DNA of 33,181 bases, from the NCBI GenBank assembly GCA_003552345.1, contig PULM01000031.1, positions 1 to 33,181 of the forward strand, read 5' to 3'. Source of the stretch: Ectothiorhodospiraceae bacterium (GTDB lineage: Bacteria > Pseudomonadota > Gammaproteobacteria > Nitrococcales > Halorhodospiraceae). The notes beneath the pieces are model-generated. The model made no database searches, was not told the origin of the DNA, and saw only the letters and a list, made by a program, of their open reading frames with translations. The position numbers and the translations under genes were made by a program. Every line of letters begins with the position of its first letter. Positions within the stretch are counted from its first letter, which is position 1. This document shows, piece by piece, positions 8,303-18,984 of this stretch.

Positions 8303-9288
8303 TCCGCCGCGCCGAGGTCGAGTACCGTGGCCCCGGTGGTCGCCCGGGCCTCCAGGTCCGTGTGGGCTTGCGCCGCCTTCTCCAGCGGGTAGCGCCGCCC
8401 CACCCGCGGCTCAATCACCCCCTGGGTGAGCGCATCGAAGTACGCCGAGGCCCCGGCCAGCAGCTCGTGGCGGTCGGCGACATAGTGGAACAGCACCGGG
8501 CGGGTGAGGAACAGCGACCCCTTCTGCGCCAACAGCCCGGGCTCGATCGCCGGCGGCGCCCCGGAGGCGCTCCCGTAGCTGACCATCAGCCCCAGCGGAC
8601 GCAGGCAATCCAGCGAGCCCTCGAACGTGGCCGCCCCCACCGAGTCGTAGACCACGTCCCCCCCCCGGCCGCCGGTGATCGCCTCCACCTTCTCGCGGAA
8701 ATCATCCCGCGTGTAGACGATCGGATGGTGGCAGCCGTGCTCCGCGGCCACCTGCGCCTTCTCCTCATCGCCCACGGTGCCGATCACCGTCGCCCCGAGG
8801 GCGTCGGCCCACTGGCAGAGGATCTGCCCCACGCCCCCGGCGGCGGCATGGATCAGCAGCGTGTGCCCGCGCCGGACCGTGAACGTACGGTGCAGCAGCA
8901 GCCAAGCGGTCAGGCCGCGCAGGAGGGTGCCGCCGGCCACCAGGTCATCGACCTCGTCGGGGACCGGGATCAGCCGCTCCGCCGGCAGGACCCGCGCCTC
9001 GGCATAAGCCCCCGGCGGTGGCGTGGCGTAGGCCACCCGCTCGCCCACCTGCACCTCGCGGACCCCTTCGCCGACCGCCTCGACCACCCCGCAGGCCTCC
9101 ACGCCGATGCCGTGGGGCAGATGCGGTAGCGGATACAGACCACTGCGGTGGTAGCAGTCGATGAAATTGACCCCGCAGGCGCTCTGGCGCAGCAGTACCT
9201 CGCCGGCTCCCGGGGCGGGTACCTCGACCTCCTCCACCTGCAGTTGCTCGGGACCACCGGTTTGCTGGATGCGGACGGCACGGGGCAT
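8299..9288 (-). CDS. qor: NADPH:quinone oxidoreductase (MDR superfamily)
   Basis: MPRAVRIQQTGGPEQLQVEEVEVPAPGAGEVLLR...GVNFIDCYHRSGLYP; AAAGGVGQILCQWA cofactor-binding motif. Confidence 0.93.
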   Translation of the reverse strand: MPRAVRIQQTGGPEQLQVEEVEVPAPGAGEVLLRQSACGVNFIDCYHRSGLYPLPHLPHGIGVEACGVVEAVGEGVREVQVGERVAYATPPPGAYAEARVLPAERLIPVPDEVDDLVAGGTLLRGLTAWLLLHRTFTVRRGHTLLIHAAAGGVGQILCQWADALGATVIGTVGDEEKAQVAAEHGCHHPIVYTRDDFREKVEAITGGRGGDVVYDSVGAATFEGSLDCLRPLGLMVSYGSASGAPPAIEPGLLAQKGSLFLTRPVLFHYVADRHELLAGASAYFDALTQGVIEPRVGRRYPLEKAAQAHTDLEARATTGATVLDLGAAD

Positions 9289-9314
9289 GGTGTCCTCCTG
9301 TCGGCCGGGGCGGC

Positions 9315-10208
9315 TCAGGTGTGACGCCCCAGCCCTTCGAGATAGGTCCGGAAATCCGGACCGAGTTCCGGGTGTTCGAGCCCGTAGGCCACGGTAGCCT
9401 GCAGGTAGCCGAGCTTGCTGCCGCAGTCGTAGCGCTCCCCGGCGTATTCGTAAGCGTACACCGGCTCCTCGCTCATCATCGAGACGATGGCATCGGTCAG
9501 CTGGATCTCGCCGCGGTGATCGGGCGCCGTCCGCTCAAGGTGATCGAAGATGCTGCGCGAGAGGATGTAGCGCCCGACCACTGCCAGGTTGGTGGGGGCC
9601 TCATCGGGCCGGGGCTTCTCCACCATGCCGCGCACGGCGGTGACGCCATCGGCCACCGTTTCGCCCTCGACCACCCCGTACTTGTCCGTCTCGGCCTGCG
9701 GCACGCGCTCGACGCCGAGCACGGACCCCCCGCGCTCGGCGGCCACCCCGGCCATCTGCGCCAGCGCCGGAGCATCTTCACCGGCATTGATCAGGTCATC
9801 GGCCAGGATGACGCCGAACGGCTCGCGCCGCCCCACCGCCGGGCGCGCGCAGGCCACCGCATGCCCCAGCCCCAGGGCCTCGCCCTGGCGGATGTAGATG
9901 CAGCTGACCCCCTTGGGCACCGTGTCCTTGACCAGCTTGAGGAGCTTCTCCTTGCCCTTGGCCTCCAGCTCGCGCTCGAGTTCCGTGGCGGTATCAAAGT
10001 GATCCTCGATGGCACGCTTGGTGCGACCGGTGATGAAGACGAGGTATTCGGCGCCGGCGGCCACCGCCTCTTCGACCGCATACTGGATCAGCGGCTTGTC
10101 GACCACCGGCAGCATCTCCTTGGGGCTGGCCTTGGTGGCCGGGAGGAAGCGGGTGCCGAGGCCGGCCACCGGGAAGACGACGGTACGGATCGGGTGGTTG
10201 GCGCTCAC
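9315..10208 (-). CDS. galU: UTP--glucose-1-phosphate uridylyltransferase
   Basis: [41 protein letters not shown], a GalU signature; GTG start with AGGAGG upstream. Confidence 0.96.
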   Translation of the reverse strand: MSANHPIRTVVFPVAGLGTRFLPATKASPKEMLPVVDKPLIQYAVEEAVAAGAEYLVFITGRTKRAIEDHFDTATELERELEAKGKEKLLKLVKDTVPKGVSCIYIRQGEALGLGHAVACARPAVGRREPFGVILADDLINAGEDAPALAQMAGVAAERGGSVLGVERVPQAETDKYGVVEGETVADGVTAVRGMVEKPRPDEAPTNLAVVGRYILSRSIFDHLERTAPDHRGEIQLTDAIVSMMSEEPVYAYEYAGERYDCGSKLGYLQATVAYGLEHPELGPDFRTYLEGLGRHT

Positions 10209-10304
10209 GGTTCGACCTCCTGACGTTGTTCAGTCATTCCCTGTCCGCCAGCCGCGCCCCGGGGCACGGCCGGCACTCACTACCGGTCGAGGTGGGGGCC
10301 GACG

Positions 10305-13300
10305 TCAGCCAACCCAAGCCCGCGCGTTGCGGAACATGCGCAGCCAGGGCCCGTCCTCGCCCCACTCGGGCGGGTGCCAGGAGTATTGGACACTCCGGAA
10401 GACCCGCTCGGGGTGGGGCATGAGGATGGTCGCCCGACCGTCTTCGCTGGTGAAACCGGTCAGACCGCCGACCGACCCGTTGGGGTTGGCCGGATAGGTC
10501 TGCGCCGGCTGCCCACTGCCGTCGATATAGCGCAACACGGCCTGTGCCGCTGCCTCGTCGCCGGCACTGAAATCGACGCGCCCCTCGCCGTGGGCCACCG
10601 CCAGCGGGAGACGCGAGCCCGCCATGCCGCGCAGCAGGACCGATGGCGACTCCAGCACCTCGACCAGTGCCAGGCGGGCCTCGAACTGCTCCGAGCGGTT
10701 GCGCACGAACCGCGGCCAGGCCGCGGCGCCGGGGATGAGATCGCGCAGATGGGCGAGCATCTGGCAGCCGTTACACACCCCCAGGGTGAAGGTGTCCGGG
10801 CGGTGGAAGAAGGCCTGGAAGGCCTCCCGGGCGCTGTCGTGGAAGCGGATGCTCTTGGCCCAGCCGCCCCCGGCACCGAGGACATCGCCGAACGAGAAGC
10901 CACCGCAGGCGGCCAGCCCGTGGTAGCTGCTCAGATCGTCGTGGCCGCCGAGGATATCGCTCATGTGGACGTCCACGGCTTCGAAACCGGCGGCGTGGAA
11001 AGCCGCCGCCATCTCTACATGGCCATTGACCCCCTGCTCACGGAGCACCGCCACGCGCGGCCGCGCCCCGGTGGCAATGTACGGCGCCGCCACGTCCTCG
11101 GCAGGATCGAAGGCCGCGCGGGTGGCGCTCAGACCAGGGTCGTCGCTGTCCGGGACGGCATCGAAGGCCTCGGCGGCACACTCGGGGTCGTCGCGCAGGG
11201 CCTGCATCCGGTAGCTGGTCTCGGCCCAGATCCGCTGCAGCTCCCGCCGCGGCCGATCCAGCAGCGCACCCCCCGCGCCGCGGACCACCACCCGATCGTC
11301 CGCACGCGGCTGCCCCAGCCGGCGCACCCGGACGCCCTGCGGGGCATCGGCGGCCGCGGACTCCAGGGCATCGGCCTCGGCAGCGGTCAGCTGCAGGACC
11401 AGGCCAGGCTCCTCGCTGAAAGCGGCAGACAGGATCCCGTCCGGGCCCTCGCCGGAAACGGCGTCCAGATCCACCTCGAGCCCGCACCGCCCGGCGAAGG
11501 CCATCTCACAGAGCGTGACCAGCAGGCCGCCGTCGGAGCGATCGTGGCAGGCCAGGATCCGCCCTTCGCTGAGCAGACCCTGCACATGGTCGAAGGCCCA
11601 GCGCAGGGCAGCCGGGTTGTCCAGATCGGCCGGACGCTCGCCGGTGCAGCTGTAGACCTGCGCCAGGGCCGAGCCGCCCAGCCGGTGCCGATCACCACTG
11701 AGTTCCAGCGCCACCAGCACGGTTTCGGGCTGCGACTGCAGCTGCGGTGTCACCGCCCGGCGCACATCGGCGACCGGCGCGAAGGCGGAGACCACCAGCG
11801 AGACCGGTGACGTCACCGCCCGCTGCTCGCCGTCCTCCTCCCAGACGGTGCGCATGGACAGCGAGTCCTTACCCACCGGGATGGCCACGCCAAGCTCGGG
11901 GCAGAGATCACGCCCCACCGCGGCCACCGTGTCGTAGAGGGCGGCATCCTCGCCGTCGTGCCCGCAGGCGGCCATCCAGTTGGCGGAGAGGGTCACCGCC
12001 GACAGCCTCCCCACCCCGGCACTGGCCAGGTTGGTCAGCGCCTCGGCCACCGCCAGCCGCCCGGAGGCGGGGGCATCGAGGATGGCCACCGCGGGCCGCT
12101 CGCCCACCGCCATCGCCTCGCCGGCATAGCCCCGGTAATCCGAGACGGTCACCGCACAATCCGCCACCGGGACCTGCCAGGGGCCGACCATCTGATCCCG
12201 CACCACCTGCCCGGTGACGGTGCGATCGCCGATGGTGATCAGAAACTCCTTGGAGGCCACGGCAGGCAGCTGCAGCACTCGCTCCAGGGCCTCTGCCAGG
12301 CTCACCCCGGTCAGCTCCAGCGGCGCGCCGGCCACGGGCCGGCGGCGGACATCCCGCAGCATCTTCGGCGGCTTGCCCAGGAGCAGCTCCATGGGCAGAT
12401 CCACCGGCGTGTTATCGAAGTGGCCGTCGGCGACGACCAGCTCGCGGGCATCGGTGGTTTCGCCCACCACGGCGTAGGGGCAACGCTCGCGGGCGCACAG
12501 CGCCTCGAACTCGGCCAGCCGCTCGGGGTCCACGGCCAGGACGTAGCGCTCCTGGGACTCGTTGCACCAGATCTCCAGCGGCGACATCCCCGGATCGTCG
12601 ATGGGGATGGTGCGCAGTTCCACGCGACCGCCACGGTCGGCGTCGTCGAGGATCTCGGGGATGGCGTTGGACAGGCCGCCGGCCCCCACGTCGTGGATGG
12701 AGAGGATCGGGTTGTCATCGCCGCAGGCCGTGCAGGCGTCGAGCACGCCCTGCGCACGGCGCTGCATCTCGGGGTTGTCACGCTGCACCGAGGCCAGATC
12801 CAGCGACTCATCACCGCTGCCACTGGCCACCGAGGAGGCCGCCCCGCCGCCAAGCCCGATGAGCAGGGCCGGGCCGCCGAGCACCACCACCGGCGTCCCG
12901 GCCGGCAGGCTGCGCTTGTGCACATGGGCATCGCGGATGTTGCCCATGCCACCGGCGATCATGATCGGCTTGTGATAGCCGCGCACCTGCTCGCCGCCTC
13001 CGGGCGCCGGCGCGGCCAGCTCGAGGGTGCGGAAGTAGCCACTGAGCGCCGGTCGGCCGAACTCGTTGTTGTACCCCGCCGCCCCCAGGGGCCCGTCGAG
13101 CATGATCGCCAGCGGTGAAGCGATCCGCCGCGGCCGCGCCTCGGGCCCTTCCCAGGGCTGCCGGAAGCCGGGGATGCGCAGATTGGACACCGAGAACCCG
13201 GTCAACCCCGCCTTGGTGCGACCACCGATGCCGGTGGCCGACTCATCACGGATCTCACCGCCGGCGCCGGTGGCCGCACCGGCGAAGGGCTCGATGGCGG

Positions 13301-14204
13301 TGGGGTGGTTGTGGGTCTCCACCTTCATGACCAGATGGGCCGGCTCCGGGTGCTCGCGATAGGCCCCGTCCGCGCCCGGGTGCAGGCGCCGGGCCTCAAA
13401 GCCGGCGGCCACGGCGGCGTTGTCGCTGTAGGCCGAGAGCACGCCCTCGGGGCGGGCCTCGTGGCTGCGGCGAATCATGGCGAACAGCGACTGCGGCTGC
13501 GACTCGCCGTCGATGACCCAGTCGGCGTTGAAGATCTTGTGCCGGCAGTGCTCGGAGTTCGCCTGGGCGAACATCATCAGCTCGACATCGGTGGGGTTGC
13601 GCCCCAGACCGTCGTAGCTCTCGAGCAGGTAGTCGATCTCATCCTCGGCCAGCGCCAGGCCCAGTTCGGCGTCGGCGCGGACCAGCGCCTGACGCCCGCC
13701 ACCGAGAACGTCCACCACGGCCACCGGACGCGGCTGGCTGTCCCGGAACAGCGCCTCGGCCGCCTCGGGGCCGTCGAGCACGGCGTCGGTCAGCGGGTCG
13801 TGGATGGCGGCGGCCACGGCCTGATACGCGGCACCGGTCAGGGGCCCGTCGGTGGTGATACGGAACAACGTGCCCCGCTCGATGCGCTCGACCTCGCCGA
13901 GCCCGCAGTTGCGGGCGATATCCGTCGCCTTGCTCGACCACGGCGAGACGGTCCCGGGCCGCGGCACCACCAGCAGCGTGGTCTCCTCGCCTTCGGCGTG
14001 AGTCGGTGCGGGGTAGTCGGCCCCGTAGTCGAGCAGCTGCAGCAGGACCGCATGCTGCGCTTCGGAAAGGGACTGCCTGGCGGCCACGAAATGGCAGTAG
14101 ACGGCATCGACCCCGCGCACGGCTTCGCAGGCGTCCTGCAGCTCGTCACGCAGCTTGTCGAGGCGGAAGGGGGAGAGGGCGCGTTTTCCTGGAATCTGCA
14201 ACAT
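10305..14204 (-). CDS. purL: Phosphoribosylformylglycinamidine synthase (long single-chain form)
   Basis: 1299 aa; AIRS-like domains ([29 protein letters not shown]) and C-terminal glutamine amidotransferase ([12 protein letters not shown]). Confidence 0.97.
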   Translation of the reverse strand: MLQIPGKRALSPFRLDKLRDELQDACEAVRGVDAVYCHFVAARQSLSEAQHAVLLQLLDYGADYPAPTHAEGEETTLLVVPRPGTVSPWSSKATDIARNCGLGEVERIERGTLFRITTDGPLTGAAYQAVAAAIHDPLTDAVLDGPEAAEALFRDSQPRPVAVVDVLGGGRQALVRADAELGLALAEDEIDYLLESYDGLGRNPTDVELMMFAQANSEHCRHKIFNADWVIDGESQPQSLFAMIRRSHEARPEGVLSAYSDNAAVAAGFEARRLHPGADGAYREHPEPAHLVMKVETHNHPTAIEPFAGAATGAGGEIRDESATGIGGRTKAGLTGFSVSNLRIPGFRQPWEGPEARPRRIASPLAIMLDGPLGAAGYNNEFGRPALSGYFRTLELAAPAPGGGEQVRGYHKPIMIAGGMGNIRDAHVHKRSLPAGTPVVVLGGPALLIGLGGGAASSVASGSGDESLDLASVQRDNPEMQRRAQGVLDACTACGDDNPILSIHDVGAGGLSNAIPEILDDADRGGRVELRTIPIDDPGMSPLEIWCNESQERYVLAVDPERLAEFEALCARERCPYAVVGETTDARELVVADGHFDNTPVDLPMELLLGKPPKMLRDVRRRPVAGAPLELTGVSLAEALERVLQLPAVASKEFLITIGDRTVTGQVVRDQMVGPWQVPVADCAVTVSDYRGYAGEAMAVGERPAVAILDAPASGRLAVAEALTNLASAGVGRLSAVTLSANWMAACGHDGEDAALYDTVAAVGRDLCPELGVAIPVGKDSLSMRTVWEEDGEQRAVTSPVSLVVSAFAPVADVRRAVTPQLQSQPETVLVALELSGDRHRLGGSALAQVYSCTGERPADLDNPAALRWAFDHVQGLLSEGRILACHDRSDGGLLVTLCEMAFAGRCGLEVDLDAVSGEGPDGILSAAFSEEPGLVLQLTAAEADALESAAADAPQGVRVRRLGQPRADDRVVVRGAGGALLDRPRRELQRIWAETSYRMQALRDDPECAAEAFDAVPDSDDPGLSATRAAFDPAEDVAAPYIATGARPRVAVLREQGVNGHVEMAAAFHAAGFEAVDVHMSDILGGHDDLSSYHGLAACGGFSFGDVLGAGGGWAKSIRFHDSAREAFQAFFHRPDTFTLGVCNGCQMLAHLRDLIPGAAAWPRFVRNRSEQFEARLALVEVLESPSVLLRGMAGSRLPLAVAHGEGRVDFSAGDEAAAQAVLRYIDGSGQPAQTYPANPNGSVGGLTGFTSEDGRATILMPHPERVFRSVQYSWHPPEWGEDGPWLRMFRNARAWVG

Positions 14205-14206
14205 GA

Positions 14207-14788
14207 TCAGTAGAGCTGGCGATCGAGCAGGGTCAGCAGCCGTTCGGCCACCGCGGCGGCGGCCGGCTCGCCGTCCTCGTCGCGGACCTTGGCCACCACC
14301 TGCCCGTCTTCACGGGCGATCTGGATACGAAAGCGCTGGGGCGAGGTGTCGATCCGCTCGGCGCCGCGGAACCAGCGGGCAAACACCCCGGGCTGCTCGA
14401 TCTCCTCGTCCGCCCGCGGCTCGTAGCGGATCAGGTAGTAGAGATCGTCGCGCTGGCGCTCGAGCACGGTGAAATCGAGCCGGTTCAGCGCCGCACCGGC
14501 GCCCGTCCACGCCTGGTTGATGCCCATATCCAGGACGAGTCGCGGGTCACCGTCGACTTCCGTCAGGCGCGACGGGATGGTGCGCGCTACGTCCACCGGC
14601 AGCTCCGCGTCGGCATCCGCCTCCGGATCCGGCGCCGCATCCTCCTCGGCAGGCTCGGGCTTGCCGACCAGATCCGGCGGGATCACCAGGTGCTCCGGGT
14701 AATCGGCCTCGTCGCGGGTCAGCGGATCCGTGGCGCAACCGCCGAGCAGGCCGGCCGCGAGCAGCACGGCCGGCACGCAGCGTGCCAT
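14207..14788 (-). CDS. bamC: Outer-membrane assembly lipoprotein BamC-like
   Basis: Lipobox [22 protein letters not shown]; located directly downstream of dapA as in the dapA-bamC operon. Confidence 0.8.
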   Translation of the reverse strand: MARCVPAVLLAAGLLGGCATDPLTRDEADYPEHLVIPPDLVGKPEPAEEDAAPDPEADADAELPVDVARTIPSRLTEVDGDPRLVLDMGINQAWTGAGAALNRLDFTVLERQRDDLYYLIRYEPRADEEIEQPGVFARWFRGAERIDTSPQRFRIQIAREDGQVVAKVRDEDGEPAAAAVAERLLTLLDRQLY

Positions 14789-14805
14789 CCTGGCGGTTGC
14801 CCCCC

Positions 14806-15693
14806 TCACAGCAGACCGGCGTCGGTCATCGCCTGACGGACCCGGGCCTGACCGGCCTCGGTCAAGCGGGTCATAGGCAGCCGCATGCCGGAGCCGGCCA
14901 TGCCGAGCTGCTCCACCGCCCACTTCACCGGCACCGGGTTCGGCTCGCAGAACATCGCCTGGTGCAGCGGCGTCAACCGCTCGTTGATGGTCTCGGCGGT
15001 CTCCATGTCGCCACTCAGAGCGGCGGCGCAGAGCTCGTGCATCTGCCGCGGCGCCACGTTGGCGCTGACCGAGACAACCCCCTTGCCGCCGACGCGCATC
15101 ATGCCCAGGGCGTTGAAGTCATCGCCGGCGAAGACGTCCAGTCGGTCACCGCAGAGGCGGATCACCTCCTCGGCACGCTCGACGGTCCCCTGCGCCTCCT
15201 TGAGGCCGACCACGTTGGGCAGCTCAGCCAGACGGGCGACGGTTTCCGGGAGCATGTCGCAGCCGGTGCGCCCGGGCACGTTGTAGAGGATCTGCGGCAT
15301 CGGCACCGCCTCGGCGATGGCCGTGAAGTGCTGGACCAGTCCCTCCTGGGTGGGCTTGTTGTAGTAGGGCACCACCAGCAGCGCCGCGTCGCAGCCGGCC
15401 TCCATGGCGCTGCGCGTCAGCTCGATGGCCTCCCAGGTCGAGTTGGCGCCGGTGCCGCCGATCACCGGGATGCGCCCGGCGGCCGCCTCGACGGTCGCGC
15501 GGATGACGTCCCGGTGCTCCTCGTAATCGAGGGTGGCCGACTCGCCGGTGGTGCCGACGGCGACGATGGCGTCACTGCCCTGCTCGACGTGGAATTCGAC
15601 GAGCTGTTTGAGCGCCTTCTCGTCCACGGCGTCCCGAATCCCGTCCTGCGCCTTCATCGGGGTGACCATCGCCACCATGCTGCCGCGGAACAT
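14806..15693 (-). CDS. dapA: 4-hydroxy-tetrahydrodipicolinate synthase
   Basis: MFRGSMVAMVTPMK..., VGTTGESATLDYEEH, LLVVPYYNKPTQEGLVQHF, YNVPGRTGCDM; SD GGAGGT. Confidence 0.97.
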   Translation of the reverse strand: MFRGSMVAMVTPMKAQDGIRDAVDEKALKQLVEFHVEQGSDAIVAVGTTGESATLDYEEHRDVIRATVEAAAGRIPVIGGTGANSTWEAIELTRSAMEAGCDAALLVVPYYNKPTQEGLVQHFTAIAEAVPMPQILYNVPGRTGCDMLPETVARLAELPNVVGLKEAQGTVERAEEVIRLCGDRLDVFAGDDFNALGMMRVGGKGVVSVSANVAPRQMHELCAAALSGDMETAETINERLTPLHQAMFCEPNPVPVKWAVEQLGMAGSGMRLPMTRLTEAGQARVRQAMTDAGLL

Positions 15694-15853
15694 CAGCACC
15701 TCCGTCGTCGGTCTCGAGTCTAATCGGCAAGGCGATCATGGTACTAAGCGGGCCGCGCGCCGCCAAGCAAGGGATTCCCCACGGCGCCGGCGCATTTCGG
15801 AGAGGGTCCGTGCTAGACTGCCGCCGCACACCCAAGCTAGGGCGAGCAGTGCG

Positions 15854-16381
15854 ATGCACAACCTGATGGTCATCACTGCCCTCGGCCACGATCGCCCGGG
15901 CATCGTCCGCGAGCTGGCCAGCGCGGTCACCGAGACCGGCTGCAACATCGCCGACAGCCGCATGAGCGTGCTCGGCGGCGAGTTCGCCATGATCCTGATG
16001 GTCTCCGGGCGCTGGAACGAACTGGCCAAACTCGAGAGCAGCCTGCCGCATTCGGCCCGGCGCATGGGCCTGGAGATCCACATACAGCGGACCGAGCCGG
16101 CGAGCACCGGCGAGCACCTGCTGCCCTACTCCGTGGAGGTGGTGGCCCTCGACCACCCGGGGATCGTCGCCGAGCTGGCCAACTTCTTCGCCACCCGCGA
16201 GATCAACATCCGCGACATGAATACCGCCAGCTACGCGGCGGCGCACACGGGCACACCGATGTTCTCGGTCTACCTGACCGTGGATGTACCCGCCGGGGTG
16301 CACATCGCCAGCCTGCGCGACGAATTCATGGACTTCTGCGACCAGTTCAACCTGGACGCCATCATGGAGCCGGCCAAGTAG
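15854..16381 (+). CDS. gcvR: Tandem ACT-domain protein, GcvR-like glycine cleavage regulator
   Basis: Two ACT-type segments (ITALGHDRPGIVRELASAVTETGCNIADSRM; VVALDHPGIVAELANFFATREINIRDM); divergent from dapA as in E. coli. Confidence 0.82.
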   Translation: MHNLMVITALGHDRPGIVRELASAVTETGCNIADSRMSVLGGEFAMILMVSGRWNELAKLESSLPHSARRMGLEIHIQRTEPASTGEHLLPYSVEVVALDHPGIVAELANFFATREINIRDMNTASYAAAHTGTPMFSVYLTVDVPAGVHIASLRDEFMDFCDQFNLDAIMEPAK

Positions 16382-16425
16382 CCGCCGCTTCGGATGACCA
16401 ACCCCGGCACGGGGACCGAACCGTC

Positions 16426-17760
16426 ATGAGCCAGCCGCTCACCCGCCGTATCTACGTGCTCGACACCTCCGTCCTGGTGCACGACCCGACGGCGCTGTTC
16501 CACTTCGAGGAGCACGACGTCTGCCTGCCCTCGGCGGTGCTCGAGGAGCTCGACGCCGCCAAGGAGGGCCTCTCCGAGGTGGCGCGCAACGCCCGCCAGG
16601 TCAGCCGCTTTCTCGATGATCTGCTCACCGGGCAGACGCCCGGCTCGCTGCACGACGGCGTCCCCCTCGGCCAGGGCGCGCCGGGCGAGCCCTCCGGGCG
16701 GCTGTTTTTCGAGACCGAGGGGCACGGCCGCGGCGACAGCGCCATCCTGGCCGCCGCCGGGCGACTGCGCGAACACCACGCCCAGACCCCGGTCCTGGTC
16801 TCCAAGGACATCAACCTGCGCATCCGCGCCCAGGTCGGCGGCATCGCCGCCGAGGACTACGAGAGCGACCGGGTCATCGACGACGTCGATCTGCTGCCCA
16901 CCGGGGTCGCTGCCATCCCCGCCGCGGCCTGGGCCCGAGCCCGCAGCCACGGACGCGGCTACCGCGTCCCGGTGCCCGATGACACGGTCTGGCGGATCAA
17001 CCAGTGCCTCTACAGCGAGGACGGATTCGAGGGCGTGGTGCACGGCTTCGACGGCGGAGACGCCGAGCTGACCCCGGTGACCGATTTCCGTGAAGGGCAG
17101 TCGGTGTGGGGCGTCCGCGCCCGCAACCGGGAGCAGAACTTCGCCCTGCACCTGCTCATGGACCCGGAGATCGATCTGGTCTCACTGCTCGGTGCCGCCG
17201 GCACCGGCAAGACCCTGCTGACCCTGGCCGCCGGACTGGCCCAGACCATGGACCGGGGTCGCTACCGGGAGGTGATCGCTACCCGCGCCACGGTGGCCAT
17301 CGGTGAGGAGATCGGCTATCTGCCCGGCACCGAGGAGGAGAAGATGACCCCCTGGATGGGGGCACTGATGGACAACCTGGAGGTGCTCAGCGCCCCGGAC
17401 AACGGGCTCGGCAGCGACTGGGCGCGGGCGGCCACCGCCGACCTGCTCCACTCGCGCGTGCGCATCCGCTCGATGAGCTTCATGCGCGGGCGCACCTTCC
17501 TGGAGAAGTTCGTCATCCTCGATGAGGCGCAGAACCTGACCGCCAAGCAGATGAAAACCCTGATCACCCGGGCCGGCCCCGGCACCAAGGTGGTCTGCCT
17601 GGGCAACATCGGCCAGATCGACACGCCCTACCTGACCGAGAGCACCTCGGGACTGACCTACCTGGTCGACCGGCTCAAGGACTGGCCGCACAGCGGCCAT
17701 GTGACCCTGCGCCGGGGCGAGCGCTCGCGGCTCGCCGACTACGCCTCGGACGTCCTCTGA
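16426..17760 (+). CDS. PIN-domain/PhoH-family ATPase (PhoH2-type RNA helicase-nuclease)
   Basis: N-terminal PIN motif YVLDTSVLVHDP; C-terminal PhoH P-loop LLGAAGTGKTLLTLAAGL and FVILDEAQNLTAKQMKTLITRAG. Confidence 0.93.
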   Translation: MSQPLTRRIYVLDTSVLVHDPTALFHFEEHDVCLPSAVLEELDAAKEGLSEVARNARQVSRFLDDLLTGQTPGSLHDGVPLGQGAPGEPSGRLFFETEGHGRGDSAILAAAGRLREHHAQTPVLVSKDINLRIRAQVGGIAAEDYESDRVIDDVDLLPTGVAAIPAAAWARARSHGRGYRVPVPDDTVWRINQCLYSEDGFEGVVHGFDGGDAELTPVTDFREGQSVWGVRARNREQNFALHLLMDPEIDLVSLLGAAGTGKTLLTLAAGLAQTMDRGRYREVIATRATVAIGEEIGYLPGTEEEKMTPWMGALMDNLEVLSAPDNGLGSDWARAATADLLHSRVRIRSMSFMRGRTFLEKFVILDEAQNLTAKQMKTLITRAGPGTKVVCLGNIGQIDTPYLTESTSGLTYLVDRLKDWPHSGHVTLRRGERSRLADYASDVL

Positions 17761-17763
17761 CGC

Positions 17764-17790
17764 CCTGACGCCGTCGCCCCGGCGCTCAGG
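17764..17790. terminator. Hairpin between convergent genes, overlapping the minus-strand stop codon
   Basis: CCTGACGCCG-tcgccc-CGGCG-c-TCAGG inverted repeat with one bulge; no U-tract. Confidence 0.5.
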
Positions 17791-18883
17791 GGGTCAGCTC
17801 CTCCTCCACCCCCATCGACTCATCGTCCGGCGGCTTACGCCGACGCACCCACGCCTTGATGATCGCCTGGATGAAGGTGGCCAGCGGAATGGCGAAGAAG
17901 ATCCCCCAGAACCCCCAGATACCGCCAAAGACCAGGATCGAGACGATGATCGCCACCGGGTGGAGGTTGACCACCTCGGAGAAGAGCAGCGGCACCAGGA
18001 CGTTGCCGTCGAGGACCTGGATGATCGTGTAGGCGGCCAGGACGTAGACCAACTCCTGGCTGACTCCGAAGTGGAAGTAGGCGATCAGCGCCACCGGCAC
18101 CGTCATCACGAAGGCGCCGATGTAGGGGATGATCACCGACAGCCCCGTCGCCACCGCCAGCAGCATGGCAAAGGGCAGGCCGAGCAGCGAGAAGGTGATG
18201 TAGGTCACCGCCCAGACGATGAGGATCTCGATGAACTTGCCGCGGACGTAGTTGCCGATCTGCTGATCGACGTCGAGCCACACCTCCGAGGCGAAGGCGC
18301 GGTGCCGCGGCATGTGGTTGCTGACCCACTGCAACAGAAGCCGCTTGTCCTTGAGCAGGAAGAAGACCAGAAAAGGCACCAGCACGGCGTAGATGACCAG
18401 GGTGCCGAGGATCATCAGCGACTGCACGGTGACCGAGGCCACCCCCCGCTGCCCCAGATCGGTGATCTCGCGCCGCGCGGTGTCGAGCATCTCGCGGATC
18501 TGCGCCTCGGAGAAGAGCTGAGGATACTGCTCGGGGAGCTGGAGCAGCAGCATCTGCCCCTGGGCCAGGATCGCCGGCAGCTGATCGACCAGCTGCCCGA
18601 CCTGGCGGTAGAGCAACGGGATCAGGGCAAAGAGCACCAGAATCAGGAAGGTGGTGAGAAAGAGGATGACCACCACCACCGCCAGCAGCCGCGGCACGCC
18701 GAAGCGCTCAAAGGCCCGCACCACCCCCTCCAGCAGGTAGGCGATGACCACGGCGGCGATCACCGGCGCGAGGACGCTGCCGAGCATCAGCAACGCCCCC
18801 AGGCCCAGTACCATGAGGACGATGAAGGCAGCGATCTGGGGGTCGTTGAACGTGCGGCGCAGCCAGCTTCGAATCAGCTCCAA
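17786..18883 (-). CDS. AI-2E family transporter (PerM-like permease)
   Basis: Multi-TM protein; PYIGAFVMTVPVALIAYFHFG, QVLDGNVLVPLLFSEVVNLHPVAIIVSILVFGGIWGFWGIFFAIPLATF. TTG start chosen because of SD GGAGAT upstream. Confidence 0.92.
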   Translation of the reverse strand: MELIRSWLRRTFNDPQIAAFIVLMVLGLGALLMLGSVLAPVIAAVVIAYLLEGVVRAFERFGVPRLLAVVVVILFLTTFLILVLFALIPLLYRQVGQLVDQLPAILAQGQMLLLQLPEQYPQLFSEAQIREMLDTARREITDLGQRGVASVTVQSLMILGTLVIYAVLVPFLVFFLLKDKRLLLQWVSNHMPRHRAFASEVWLDVDQQIGNYVRGKFIEILIVWAVTYITFSLLGLPFAMLLAVATGLSVIIPYIGAFVMTVPVALIAYFHFGVSQELVYVLAAYTIIQVLDGNVLVPLLFSEVVNLHPVAIIVSILVFGGIWGFWGIFFAIPLATFIQAIIKAWVRRRKPPDDESMGVEEELTP

Positions 18884-18984
18884 GGGCGCATCTCCTTCGC
18901 GGATCGCGCAACGATGATAACGTAGCCTGACGATACCTGCGCCGGCAGGAACCTGCATCCACCCCGCGGGTCCAAAGCATCACC

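Noticed and set aside
11958-13118. 386-aa plus-strand ORF (and 10374-11810, 13305-14213) opposite purL
   Set aside because: Shadow ORFs inside the conserved purL frame; no independent coding signature.
17960-18925. 321-aa plus-strand ORF opposite the AI-2E family transporter, rich in His/Asp/Gln
   Set aside because: His/Asp/Gln-rich antisense translation of a hydrophobic membrane protein gene; expected artefact.
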